Shown here: piece by piece, positions 1 through 12,100 of the stretch
How positions within the stretch are numbered: position 1 is the stretch's first letter
Layout: each line of letters opens with the position of its first letter
NCBI RefSeq assembly: GCF_009870125.1
Contig: NC_046683.1
Location: forward strand, 3,596,001 to 3,660,000
DNA: 64,000 bases
Origin: Drosophila pseudoobscura
Lineage: Eukaryota > Arthropoda > Insecta > Diptera > Drosophilidae
Direction: 5' to 3'
Notes under the pieces: model-generated
The model's database searches: none
What the model was told of the DNA's origin: nothing
Seen by the model: only the letters and a program-made list of their open reading frames with translations
Translations under genes and position numbers: made by a program

Positions 1-1099
1 TGATTTCAAGCTGGGGAATACTTGGGAACAGAGAGTGAAGAGAAGGGGCAACGGATCGGAGGCAGTTTAAGTTAATCCGGTGTGTCGCCGGTGGAATCTC
101 TCAGGACAGATAAAGCCCGGCCATTCGGAGGCAAAGCGATTTCGATTAAATTGGTTCTATACCAGTGACCCCAGCACTCCCTCCACCAAGGTTGTGTAGG
201 ACCTAGAGCCTCGAATAAATACACAGTAAATATTCTGGAAATCCCAGCTGGCGAGCGAAGCAATGAAAAAGCTGAGAGCCGGTGCCCAAGTGATCGAAGC
301 TACCAAAGTCCTGCCACCGGGTATGGACATGGAAAGCTTCGATTGATGGATTATAAGAAAGATTCTCCTATGAAAAAGTCACTAAAAAGAAAGAGCGGAG
401 GACATAAGCTGATGATTTTATCATTTAAAAGTCAGTACCATGGAATAATCATATGAACTTTTGGGCCTCCTACCCTTAGGATAAGAGACAACAATGTTCG
501 TTTTATGAATAAGATCTAAGCTCACAGAGCTCCATAGCAGAATACAAATATGGTGGTGACCTTTCTTCCTATAAAAACCTATGATCGATCTACAACCGGT
601 CAAAATATTGAGAGACTCCGGCAGGCCGAAAAAAAGGCCTCGTACGGGGCTAGGCGACCTACTTGGGGATCTTGAAGGCTCTCGGTCGCTCTTTACTTCT
701 CTTAAAAATAAAAAAAGGTGCTACATTAAACTCGCAATTGAGTTTCGTGATGAAATAATGTTTGCACGTAAATGGCGGAAACTCAAATCTCGAATCTGCA
801 AGAAAATTGCAAAATATTTTTGGTAGAGATTTTGCAGATGTTTTTCTGTGCTGTGCTCTGCTCTGCTGTGCTGTGTCCACCTGGTGGGCATATTTTGCAT
901 ACATACGAGTATGCGATGTGTGTGGGAGATGGCAGGTGGGGGGCGGGAGCCGTTTTTCGGCTATCTCTCAGCTAGGAAACGAGCCATGAGGCATGAGGGG
1001 CATGAGGTGAAAATGAGCGTGCCAACCAACTGGCTGCCTTCACGTCGTTTTTGTTGTTTAGTGTGGCACAGTTTTGCTCCCATAGAATGGGGCACACGG

Positions 1100-1101
<2 letters not shown>

Positions 1102-1133
<32 letters not shown>
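1102..1133. repeat. (GA)n microsatellite followed by a G run
   Basis: A pure GA dinucleotide tract of about 24 bases runs directly into nine G residues. Tracts of this kind can bind GAGA factor in Drosophila, but no gene start is visible beside it. Confidence 0.9.
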
Positions 1134-1134
<1 letters not shown>

Positions 1135-1401
1135 ACTGGCACTGGAACAGGAACAGAAAACAGAAACAGGCATTTGGGGATTTATTTGCATTTTACTTTT
1201 GCACTGCTGTTGCAAATAGTTTTGCCGCAATCTGTGTCGTCTCCTCCGCTGGCTGTACCTTTCTCTAACTGTCTCTGTCTTTCTCGTGTCGCGTTTGAAA
1301 ATTTATGAACTTTTCCATACAGATATTTTAATTTTTTAGTTTCTTTGGCTTTTCCCCCCAAACAACGAGTCCACGTACGGGACTAAGCGCTTAAGGCGCC
1401 G

Positions 1402-1420
1402 TCTCTCTCTCTCTCTCTCT
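1402..1420. repeat. (TC)n microsatellite
   Basis: A pure TC tract of 19 bases in a non-coding context. Confidence 0.9.
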
Positions 1421-2905
1421 GTCGCTTCGTCTCGTTTTGCATCTGTCTCCCTCCCCCACTCGTATTCTGTTGTCCATGATGCATGACTATGTAAATAGAC
1501 ATTTTTACACTATGAACACAGTTTTCGGCATATTACAGAGTCAGATTTTATTTCCCTCCTCCGTCCGCAAATTTGTTTGTGCACCGCTCGCTTCTTTTAC
1601 TCCTATTTTTTATGTTTTTTTTTTTTATTTTTTGCATAATTTTATTTGTTAACTTTTTGAATTGCTTCCACCGTTGAGAGGCCACTCTTCCACTCCCTCT
1701 CCCACTCTCGCTCGGCCTTTCTCTCAATTATCATCTGTCTCTATCTCTTTGCATACTTGATGAGCTGTGAAAATATGCCATGTGGACGGTCCAAAATTGT
1801 GTATAATTTACGTTGGCAATTCGTTTTGATGGCAAAGAGGTCAGACGGGGGTCTATTTGTATCTGTTGGAGCCTGTTTTATCCACTGGATATGTATGTGG
1901 CTGGGGTAGATCCTAGGTGAGGCAAACTTTCGGGCATTCGACAGGAATGGGCTTGGGTCTGTTCATTTTTCTGGGGTCCAGGCAGTTGAGATCGATCAAT
2001 CCTGATATGGGTGATCTATAATTATCAGTTTCTTTTATACTGAATAAATCAGTATTTATTAATTATTGTATTAGTTGACAAATATTTAAATATGTGCCAC
2101 CATATACTATATTAAAATTAGTATTGAAAGTGCAATCAATGCTGATTTGTAAGTAATATCGATAGGGCTTTCAATTAAACGCCTAGCAGAATGCCTGAAT
2201 AATTGGAAAAAGCCTTCAATCCAGAAGTCGTCTAACCGTTGACGTTTCATTGGATCGGGGCAATGAAATGAATAATTCGAAATGCACACTGAATCGGGGA
2301 AATCAAATGGAAATTCGTTCATAGTCGGATGCAAAAGTCCTAAAGCGATGTGGCAACTGTGTGCTGTTTTTTGTACTCTTTTATTTGAATGCATTTAGAC
2401 CGCCTCCTCTCCTGCATACTCCCCCGCCCCGAACGCTGTGTGTGTGAAATAGAGCTAGTTATTCGCCTGTCGCCTGTTGATATATTCATGAGAGTCCTTT
2501 ATAGTGGCTATATACGCGTACATACATATATGTACATATGTGTGTAGGTATATACTCTAATGGATATGTGATGGTAGTGAGTGACAGTTGGGGCGGTGGG
2601 GGCTGCGGTTGGGCTCTCGGCTTTGGGGTTGGATAATGGCAGAAGGCGGGGCCAGTGGCCTACCGCGTAATTATATGCGCACTCGGCAATATTGAAATGA
2701 AATTTCTGCCTAAACATATTTAATCTCTGGCCGAATCTCATGTAAATTTCATTGGGCAATGCGATTGGTTAATCAAATTGAATCCTTAATAATGAATGAA
2801 CGATAATGCAGCTGGCATTCGAAACCCGACACCAAAAGCATTCTATCGCATCATCTGCCCAAGCAGTTGACATTAAGCGTTGATATAACTTATGCATTAT
2901 TATCC

Positions 2906-2946
2906 AACACTGAACACTGAACACTGAACAATGAACGCCGAACACT
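2906..2946. repeat. short tandem repeat, AACACTG-type units
   Basis: Three near-perfect copies of a 7-base unit (GAACACT register) are followed by two degenerate copies. This is a local tandem duplication in non-coding DNA. Confidence 0.8.
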
Positions 2947-3319
2947 GTCGTGTTGAGCTTGAAAATATTTATTTTAATAAATTAAATGCAGTTTTTCTGC
3001 ATGCAAACGAGCGCATCAGCATGCATTTTTTACGCATATTTCAAAGGAGGACTGGGTGGTGTAAGATAGTAGGAGAAATGTTTTTTATAAACCACTCCGC
3101 CACATGCACTGCATCTCCTGCCGTTGCCGTTGCCGTGCCACCGCCTCCTGCCACCACCTCATGCATATAGAAATGATATGGAAAAAGGCAAACATAAATT
3201 ACTTTTATATTTTGTCGCTATTTTTATATTGCCAACACTTGTGCGGAAATTGCACGATGAAACGACGACGCTGGACCCCAAAAGCGGAATGGAATGGAAT
3301 GGAAAACAGCAATACGATG

Positions 3320-3366
3320 GAGCTGGAGCTTGGAACCTGGAGCCTGAAGCCTGGAGCCTGGACCCT
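3320..3366. repeat. degenerate tandem repeat, GGAGCCT-type units
   Basis: Several imperfect copies of a GGAGCCTG/GGAACCTG unit follow one another. They create open frames in several registers on both strands, none of which I believe to be coding. Confidence 0.7.
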
Positions 3367-5861
3367 CGTAATGGAGCCGGGCAGTTGCACAGCAAAATTG
3401 CTCATCCCACCGCGGTACTCTGCATTTTGTAGCCAACGGTAATATACCAGGTTCCCCCTGCCAGTGCCACTGCCACTGCCACCCCGTACAAACACAGAGC
3501 GAGCTCTGGATGTGGATGCTTTCCGCGAGAGAGATATGCGAGCCACGAATGCGCCATATTTCAGCTTGAAACAACACAAAAAATTCTTATATATATATGT
3601 ATGTATATAAAAAAACCACATACAAAGCTATGTGTCGACTTTTCGACTACAGGGATACCCGCTATTAGGGAAATTATCTGAAGAATCATGTAACAATGTT
3701 ACAATCGAAAGAAAATTGCATCCAAGCTGGAGTTTCTTACTAGCAGAACCCAGGCAGAACCCAGACAACACCTAGGGGACCTAGGGAATGCTTTCTTCTG
3801 TCCTACATTTACTTGAGTACAATATACCCTATTGTTCTAGGTTGTACCCTGTACAAAGAGTAACCAGGGAGATGGGAAATAGAGACAGCGACAGACACAA
3901 AGACAAAAGGGAAAGAAATAGTGGAGAATTAACAAAATTATGTTTCTTGTGCTTTAAACTGCCGTTGGCCCATTGAAAATTATTATTTTGTAGATGCTTT
4001 TTGCGTCCTCTCTTTTCCCCTCCCTCCTGCTGGCTTCGTGCGGCAGACATTAAATTTATTTTATGCTGATTTCACTTTTGACAAATAAGCTAAAGAGGCC
4101 AGAAGAAAGAGGCAAGGAGTGGGGAAAGGAATGGAGAGTTGCGAATTGAAATGGTCGAGGAAGTGGTAGCTGAGGAATGATTTAGATGGCTAATTTTGGC
4201 AAAGGCAACTAAAACAAGACATAAAGGACATTCCAAAAACAGGAAGTCACTCAGCACAAACAAAAGAGCAGACAGATAGAAGAGTTGGAAAGCTCAAAGG
4301 AGAGCTTAGATAAATATAAAACAGGAATCACCCTTGGGGTATTGGATGATCAAGTACTGAAAAAATATTTTGTTGTGGCCAAAGCCGAACAAACGAAATG
4401 ATTCTAATAGTTTTTCGGACATGTTCGATCACTCCTTCTGTCTGAAACGATGCGTTCAACCAACCAATACATGTCTCACGCCCAAGCAAAAGTATCCAAG
4501 ATTTTCAAAACAGTCAAACAAAATAAGTACTCATATGTTAAATACAATGATATCTTTGAATGCTTTGAAACAAAATCTATGCCTCTATTTCTGAGACGTT
4601 TCCTGTCACGCTTCAAACGTTACAAACCGTTCAAACAAAAGGAGATATCGAACAGGGAAGTGATGCTATGGGGATTTCCAAACGATTCCAAAGAGATTTC
4701 GCGTATACCGTATCCCGGGGCAGGTCTAGTAAATGGATTATAGGAGCTATAATCTTGAATACGTACGAGTACATGCTGCATTCCCTGGCAGGAAAGTGAA
4801 CTTTCACTTGAATAATCGTCGCTCGCCGGCGAGTTATCTCGCACTTTAAATACGTTGGCGAATTTTAATGAAAACGTCCTTTCAACGCAGGATAAATTAT
4901 TCAAAAGTTTGCTCCTGCCACAGAACGGTAGGTCGGTGGTAGTGGCAGTGGCAGTGGTAGTGGCAGAAGATTTTCTGTTGTTGTTTTTGTTGTTTGCCTG
5001 CCATTCTTATTTTTCACCTTTTGCCGCTTGTGGAAAGCTCTCTGTGTCTCGCCCACTTCGCCCCTTTTCCTATGCGCTGCTGTAGCGCTGTCCGATTTTT
5101 GCATTGTTCGCCCCGGCACCTCCGGACAGCAGGGTGGTGGGTGGTGGGTGGTGGAAGGGGAGCGGGAGGGGGAGTGGAAGTTGGGTCTGCGTCTGCGTTT
5201 GGGGCAACATCGCAAGTCCACTGCCTGCCACCTGCTCTTTTCTGGCAGCTTCTCGCTTTAGCTTCCTGTTCATCCTGTTTTTGTTTGCTGGCCGCTCGTT
5301 CGTTTACGAGTGCGAAACTCTTGAATGAGATTCATACACTTCTCTTCTCACTTAGCTCCCTCTTCCACTCCCTCTGCCTCGCTCTCTCTCTTTGGTCGGG
5401 AGTGTCAGTTTGACAGAAATAGCCTGCAGTTTGGTGTGACTGTACTTTTTCCTTTCCTCTACCGAGAACTGTCCACCGACAAAGGATGAGAATTGGATCA
5501 TAACAATAGTAGGTTAAGGATTCACCATGCTGCAGAGGTTTATCTGCCCGTAATCCTAAATTCAACACTTTTGATATGATTAAAGATCGAAAACTGATGC
5601 AGGAAACCTGCACAAACCTTATGGTGGGACTGTATTTCAGACACATGTCATCGCACACCTACATATGTCCCCGTATCTGCCTGAATTGCGTAAGATTTTA
5701 AACTACTTTCAATCTACCCCAAGAAAAGTACCACTTTTATGTGCCCAAAATATGCCATCAAATATTATTCTAAATAGAGGCATCTATACGATAAACATTA
5801 TGAACAAATCGTTAAAGAAATTTGAATAGTAATTTGAAAAGTGTTTTTGTGTGATGTGATT

Positions 5862-8192
5862 TTAAATGCTAGATCCGGAAGATACATCAGACAGACTAGA
5901 TGACGACACTGAGCTCTCCGAGCCAATATCATAGCCAAGGCGCACAAGGATTGCATAGTCGTCTGGTTCGCTCTCAGTGTCCGATTCGGAAGTTAGCATC
6001 GGATTGTCTGGCATCTCAGTTTTTGCTCCAGTTGCAGACTGCAGGTCATTACATCCAGCTAACAAGTTTGAGCTGCCCGTGTTGGTTTCACAGCCAAAGC
6101 GCTTCAGAAGGTTATCTATTTTTAGTTCGCTATCTGTTTCCGATTCGACATCCGATTGAATTGGCATCGGTGAAGCTTTTATCTCAGTTTTTGGTCCAGT
6201 TGTAGTCTTCGTTCCAGTTTCAGCCTTTGGTTCAGTTACCTCTTTTGATTTAGTTGCAACCACAGTTTTAGTTGCCTTCGATTTGGTTGAAGCCTTCGCA
6301 CCTGTTGTAGCCCTTCCTTCAGTGATAGCCTTGGATCCAGTTCCGACCGTAGTTCCCCTTGAGACCATCGATTCAGTTGCAGGCTTCGTTCCAGCTTCAG
6401 CCTTAGCATCAGGTGCATCTTTTGATGTATTTGCAACCATAGTTTTAGTGGAAATATATCTAGTTTCCTTCGATTTGGTTGAAGCCTTCGCACCTGTTGT
6501 AGCCCTTCCTTCAGCAACAGACTTGGATCTAGATGCAGGGCTTGATCCAGTTCCGACCGTAGTTCCCCTTGAGACCATCGATTCAGTTGCAGGCTTCGTT
6601 CCAGCTTCAGCCTTAGCATCAGGTGCATCTTTTGATGTATTTGCAACCATAGTTTTAGTGGAAATATATCTAGTTGCCTTCGGTTTGGTTGAAGCCATCA
6701 AACCTGTTTTAGCCCTTCCTTCAGCAACAGACTTGGATCTAGATGCAGGGCTTGATCCAGTTCCAGTTGCGAATTTCGGTTCAGCTGCAGGCTTCGTTCC
6801 AGTTTCAGCCTTACATTCAGGTGCATTTTTTGATGTATTTGGAAGTATAGTTTTAGTGGTAATATATGATCTAGTTGCCTTCGATTTGGTTGAAGCCATC
6901 GCACCTGCTGTAGCCCTTCCTTCAGTAACAGACTTGGATCTAGTTCCAGTTGGGACCTTCGATTCAGCTGCAGGCTTCGTTCCAGATTCAGCCTTAGATT
7001 CAGGTGCGTACTTTGATGTAGTTGGAACCATAGTTTTAGTTGCCTTCGGTTGAGTTGTAGCCTTTTCTTCAGTGGCAGTATCAGTTTTAGGGTTTGATCC
7101 CGCTCCAGCCATAGTTCCAGGTGGGACCTCCGATTCAGTTGCAATCTTCGTTCCAGTTCGTTGTGCCCGAACTGGCTGTTCCGATTCAAGCGCAACCACC
7201 GAATTTGTTACCGTATGTGATGACCCATCAGAATCCGTTGGCGATGCTCCATCCTGTTTGGCATCAGCATCAACATCGGCTTGAGCATCTTCAGCGTCCT
7301 TAGTGTCTTCTTCTTTATCGAAGACTATTGGAATTTCCACCTCCACTGTGTTGCACTCTTCGGTACAGGTCGTTTGGTACCCCAGCTGTGTGAGGAGGGA
7401 GCCCGACAAGAGCTCGTGTACGATTATCTCCATTTGGATGCCCCGCGCCTGGTCACCCTTCTCTTTGGGCCTCTCCAATAGCAGCTGGATATCCAAGTCA
7501 CGCAGGATCACGAAGTCGTTCTTCTCAAAGAGAAAATTGCTGGGTATCTGGCTGTCCACGAAGTTGCGCGATTTGCGTATCATACTAATCGAATTGTTGT
7601 ACGAGCCATTGAAAAAGGTTATGGTGTAGTGGAACGGCTTCACAGTCGCGGGCGATGCCAGCCAGATGACAAGGAGCCCGGAGCCGTCGTTTTGGCTTCC
7701 TTCAGTCTTCTTCCGCTGCTCCTTCGTGTAGCGCATCCTGGCGGAAGGCAGTATGTCATGCCACGAGCTCTTGCTCACCATTATCATCATGGGCAAGTAG
7801 TTCTTGTACTTCTGATGATCTTGGTCCAAATCGGAGTTGGGGACGCACAGGTAATGGTGTCCTGGTGCGGTCTTCGGGTGTTTGTATATGCCACCGAACT
7901 GCAGCACGCCGATGCACTTTGGCATATCGCACTCACCGAAGCCCCGGGGATCGGGGAGCTTCATCCGTATCGGCTTGCTCTCATAGGCACTACGGAAGAC
8001 GAGGTGCGGGTTCCGGACGTGATAGCGGCGCAGGTGCGACATCAGACCGGAGGGAAAGACATATTGACTGCAATTGGCGATAGGACATTGGCCCGGATCG
8101 CGCGACAGTTGATCCAAACGCTTGACGGCCTTCATCCGTCGCTCCTGCTTTGTCAGCCTCGGACTGGTATTCAGTCTGTATATGGTAGACAT
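5862..8192 (-). CDS. DUF4729-like protein with C2H2-like finger and tandem 70-residue repeats
   Basis: A single uninterrupted 776-codon frame starts at an ATG on the minus strand and ends at TAA. Residues 36-58 contain a C2H2-like pattern (Cys36, Cys41, His53, His58). The following 200-odd residues, with a conserved-looking aromatic/hydrophobic core, resemble the DUF4729 family known from Drosophila; that assignment is from memory of the family. From about residue 330 the protein becomes Ser/Thr/Lys/Ala-rich. It holds at least four tandem units built on a Thr-Lys-Ser-Lys-Ala-Thr opening, with lengths of 67, 70 and 64 residues, then a shortened copy. The two central units are almost identical, so the duplication is recent. 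The last 100 residues carry two acidic Ser-Asp/Glu motifs, each followed by a short hydrophobic Leu/Gly segment. The biochemical function is unknown. The finger could imply nucleic-acid or protein binding. No intron is needed, and the next clear gene is over 30 kb away. Confidence 0.85.
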   Translation of the reverse strand: MSTIYRLNTSPRLTKQERRMKAVKRLDQLSRDPGQCPIANCSQYVFPSGLMSHLRRYHVRNPHLVFRSAYESKPIRMKLPDPRGFGECDMPKCIGVLQFGGIYKHPKTAPGHHYLCVPNSDLDQDHQKYKNYLPMMIMVSKSSWHDILPSARMRYTKEQRKKTEGSQNDGSGLLVIWLASPATVKPFHYTITFFNGSYNNSISMIRKSRNFVDSQIPSNFLFEKNDFVILRDLDIQLLLERPKEKGDQARGIQMEIIVHELLSGSLLTQLGYQTTCTEECNTVEVEIPIVFDKEEDTKDAEDAQADVDADAKQDGASPTDSDGSSHTVTNSVVALESEQPVRAQRTGTKIATESEVPPGTMAGAGSNPKTDTATEEKATTQPKATKTMVPTTSKYAPESKAESGTKPAAESKVPTGTRSKSVTEGRATAGAMASTKSKATRSYITTKTILPNTSKNAPECKAETGTKPAAEPKFATGTGSSPASRSKSVAEGRAKTGLMASTKPKATRYISTKTMVANTSKDAPDAKAEAGTKPATESMVSRGTTVGTGSSPASRSKSVAEGRATTGAKASTKSKETRYISTKTMVANTSKDAPDAKAEAGTKPATESMVSRGTTVGTGSKAITEGRATTGAKASTKSKATKTVVATKSKEVTEPKAETGTKTTTGPKTEIKASPMPIQSDVESETDSELKIDNLLKRFGCETNTGSSNLLAGCNDLQSATGAKTEMPDNPMLTSESDTESEPDDYAILVRLGYDIGSESSVSSSSLSDVSSGSSI
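6270..6900 (-). repeat. coding tandem repeat, 210-bp period
   Basis: Within the DUF4729-like gene the block beginning near 6416 is repeated almost base for base beginning near 6626, a spacing of 210 bp (70 codons). More diverged copies lie on either side. The copy nearest the 3' end lacks six codons, and the outer copies differ by short in-frame indels. Period and indels keep the reading frame, which supports the frame being translated and selected. Confidence 0.85.
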
Positions 8193-9120
8193 TTTGTTTC
8201 AATGTATCAAAAAATAAATATTTTCAATAAAATATTTATTTTGTTTTTTGGGAGATGTTGTAACTTCAACAAGCAATTTCGTACTGACCTAAATGAACAC
8301 AAGTTCCATCTAGGCGACAGGATAACTGACAGACAGCACCGTTCCATGGCCAACCAACGTGGAAAATTATGATCCAAATCGATATACGAGTACAACTATC
8401 CCCAAAAGGGACGCCTGGCCTGCTCTGTTTCGATTCGGTATGTACTTGTATGTACTTTTCTTTTCTTTTCTCTCATCTCATTTTTCTTATTTTCCCCCTT
8501 CTGGAAAGGGATACGAGGTCCACTGTCGTATGCTGTCCGCTGTTTGCCGGTGTCTGGCGTTTGGGCGTATCTCCTTTCGTACTCGTACATATTTTTGATT
8601 AAGCATTCCCCAGATACGAATTAAATCAATAACTTTTGGCCTGCCAAACAAATTGAATTCAAAAGTTTGGAACGGGGTCGACGGCAATGGAGCCATAAAA
8701 CAAAGTGGGTATTCCCACTTCCGTTGCCCTTCCGCTGGACCAATCGACCGCTGTATACCCTGTATACCCAAGCGACCGAGGGGCGCTGCCGTACGATACG
8801 TAAATGGATAGAAAAATACCAATGGATAAGCTTCAATGTATGTATATTAAATCTAAACTATATTCTATGAATTCTATAGTGTAACATTGAGGCCACAACC
8901 TTTTCCGCTCACCACTTAAATACCATTCATTTACGAGTGAGTGTATTGTAGGGTAGCAAATTGACCCCGCCCCAAAGGCACTTTTCCAGGGAATGGATAG
9001 CGCATAAAAACGGTTTGTTACCTGTCCGCCCCCATCCTCCTCAATAAGCGTAATGAAACGTAATTTGAATGGCTCTTAAGTGGCTTTCGGGTCAGGTGTG
9101 TGTGCCGCTCCGTGGATCCT

Positions 9121-9140
9121 TGTGTGTGTGTGTGTGTGTG
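9121..9140. repeat. (TG)n microsatellite
   Basis: A pure TG tract of about 20 bases in non-coding DNA. Confidence 0.9.
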
Positions 9141-12100
9141 AGTACATGAATATGGGGAGTACTCGGGGCAAATCGAGTGAAAATCGAGCAGAATGCTGAC
9201 CAAAATTAACTGCTCCACCGCATTCGGTAGCCGGCGAGAAAAAGTGATGTGAAAGGAGCAGGAGGCCGAGGGTCAGCAGCACAAGCAGCAGAAGGAGGAG
9301 AGATAGAGAGGGAGTCTCCTGTTCGATTTATGGCCCGGATAATGCAGGCGACTTACGGGCGTAAAAATTATGCAGCCACTGCATTAAAAAGCGCTGAAAG
9401 TGTTGCAGGACGCAAGCCAAAATCCCGAGGCATTAAACGTCGAACAGATGGCATCAATTTGTACGCAAAAGAAAAAAATACGAGCAGCGAATGAAAATGG
9501 AATGAAAAGAAAAGAAAAGAAAAACGAACGAAAAGCGATGCACAGAGAGTGGAAAATCATGGGTGAAAACTTGGGAATTCTTGGCATTCGAAACCCGAAA
9601 GGAAGGCTACCATTAAATTCCTTAAAGATTGATAGTTCTCCACATATTTACGTACATATGGCGGCTATACGAGTATGTATTCGATCTGCTAAATACATAT
9701 TTGGAATGGGAAGATAATGATGCCGATCAAGAACATACTCGTAGACCACTCCGAGGATATCCATTACATTAAATTCGAGTGCACAAACATTTCCCGGCCA
9801 ATGAATAGCCCAAACACTCACTTGACACTCACACTTGCACTCGAATAGAATGGTGGGGCAAACAACAATTGACCGAAATGCGAGTAAAATGTTGAAGGAA
9901 AACGATGCTTCTCTCTGGTCTCCCACTTAGCGCCCGAAGGCAGGAGCAGGAGCAGGACCCGGAGCCGGAGCACGGGCCGGGGCCGGACGCGAACCCATTC
10001 CGGCAATGTTGTAATGTAATGTAATGCGCGTGCTGCCAGAAAAAATAAAGAAAATGAGGCGTCAGCCGGGAGTCAGGAGAACGGGGTCAGGAGAGGGGGT
10101 GGGGGGGCAGGACGTTGGCAGCACAAAAGCCAAAAAGTGGCATAAAAAACGAAATCCTTCTTCTTTGCTGGTTCTTTTCGAAGCTCGAATGAGGAGAGGC
10201 CAAGGAATCGAGTCCCCATCGATGGGTTCAAAGTGTTGGCGAGGTCAGTGGAGCCCACATCCCCTCCCCCCATATGAGTGCACTCTGTACATGTACATAT
10301 CTGCCTGTCTGTCTGGCTGTGCGAATGGGTCTGAGTGTGAGTGCATTTGCCCCACACGTTCAATATTTTATGGTGTCGCTTACAGGCATCGGAGGAGCCA
10401 ACGAAAAAAACCAAAAAGGAGCAAAAATGGTAGACGGCAAAGAGGCTGTGACTGGGCTTTGGGGAAAACGGTTCAAATTACGCAGACTTCGAAATTAATA
10501 TGGAAAGCGGCTGCTGAATCGGGAAAACCAAGCCAAAGAGAGTCCACATGGGGATGAGCAGGGGTCACGAGAAAGAGTAGACTCCCGGAAGATTACGTTA
10601 GAGAAGGAGCCCACTCACGGGAGGGTGGCAAGACGAGGCTGGAGAAAGAATTCAATCACAATTTTTTTGGAAATGGCATGGAGTGAATTCTCTTCTTGGG
10701 GAAGAAAGAATGTTCGTGACACGCGGCCACGCGGTGCCATCTCCAGCAGACATGGATGAGCAGGTGGTGGAAGGGAGGGCGGAGGGCACATGAAGAATAG
10801 GAAGGAGTGCCGGAGCTGGATAGCCCGTGCCTTCGGTCAATTGAAACGGTTCAAAGAACGCCATGGCCTGCGGTCTTTCCCCTCTCTGTCTTTCCCTCCA
10901 CTTTACAGTGGCGTTCTTTTCTCACTGCTTTCGTGTCTCGTTCGTTTCGTTCTCTTTTTGGTCTTCTTGATATATATGTATTTTATTTTTTTTTTTTTAT
11001 CGACACGCTCATATAAATTTCACTCTGGCAAATGGTTTTTATTGGCAGCAAAACCCACTGACCCTACTGACCCCACAGCAGCCCCCCCTCCCAATCACCC
11101 AATCGCCCAGACCCATCCCCCGGTGGCGGGGCCGAGGCTCAAAAAGGTTAAATTTGGAAAATTGGTACGTGATTGGATTCAAAGCGCAAAATAAGTGCGT
11201 CAGATGGTTTGGTTCCCTGGTTTTGCCTCCTCTTTTCCTACTTATTTCACTTATGGGAATGAAAATAAAACAGGGGTCTGGGCTGGGTGTGGGGATCGAA
11301 ACGGTCTTTTCTTTTGGCACGCTGCTTGCCTCGATTTGTAATAAGAAATGTGTTTTCTCATTCGCCAGGAAACTCGAGAACATCTATGGGGTATATTGTG
11401 CTCGAAGATCTGTATCTATGATCTGCATCTGGTAGAATGAACTTGCGTGTATTTTGGGGTACCGCAAACTTGCCAGACACGCCACAAATATGAATGTAAA
11501 AACCAAATCAACGAAAGAATCGAATTAATACAACTGGCAGTATAGCAGAAGAGCAACCCAAAGGGTATCTTTTAGTCGCTTGTAGTTGATTTTGTGGCTT
11601 TGAGGTTTTGTGTGTGTTTTTTTTGTGTTGCTTCCCCCTTTTTGAAAAATTAGAACTTTTGCCAGAGCAAGACCTCAGCGAGGACAACACATTCGGGCAC
11701 TTGGCAAGGACCCAATATACGAGTATCCTGTGAGTATGCATATACTACATAGATGCCATATTTGCTGGCTTGCATACAGCACATCGGTGTGCGACTGAGT
11801 CCATATCCCTTGGCCCTCCATAAGTTTAAGTATTTGTGGTCTTGTGTTTGATTGCTGACCATAAAAGCGGTCATTTGTCTGTTGGCCAGTACGGCACAGG
11901 GAACTCAACTGCCGGGGGAGTCTGTAGCTAATAAGTGGATATTGGTATTTGGGCATCCATCGGGAAGAGACACCATGGCGTATGAGCAATATTTCGATAC
12001 CCTTGCTTGGGCTGGCGTGAGAGCATTGCGAATGAGAGAAGCAGATTGAGGCATAGTAGTGTTCTCTAATATTCAGAAATATAGCAATGTATTAGTTCTA

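Larger units (their letters stand above)
1..5861. other. non-coding region with simple repeats
   Basis: I see no open frame here with convincing codon use, splice signals or recognisable domains. The stretch contains AT-rich intergenic DNA, GA and TC microsatellites near 1.1 and 1.4 kb, a tandem of short GAACACT units near 2.9 kb, a GGAGCCT-type repeat near 3.3 kb, and CT-rich blocks near 5.3 kb. It lies downstream of the minus-strand gene that ends at 5862, so the part nearest that gene holds its 3' untranslated region; no perfect AATAAA is obvious there. Confidence 0.6.

Noticed and set aside
6283..7053. 256-codon plus-strand repetitive frame, Val/Ala/Phe-rich
   Set aside because: Antisense of the 210-bp coding repeats; openness is explained by the repeat on the other strand.
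7629..8372. 247-codon plus-strand open frame
   Set aside because: Antisense shadow of the DUF4729-like gene; its N-terminal part mirrors the best conserved section of that gene.
10024..10557. 177-codon plus-strand open frame
   Set aside because: Purine-rich composition lacking stops by bias; no domain or conserved pattern.
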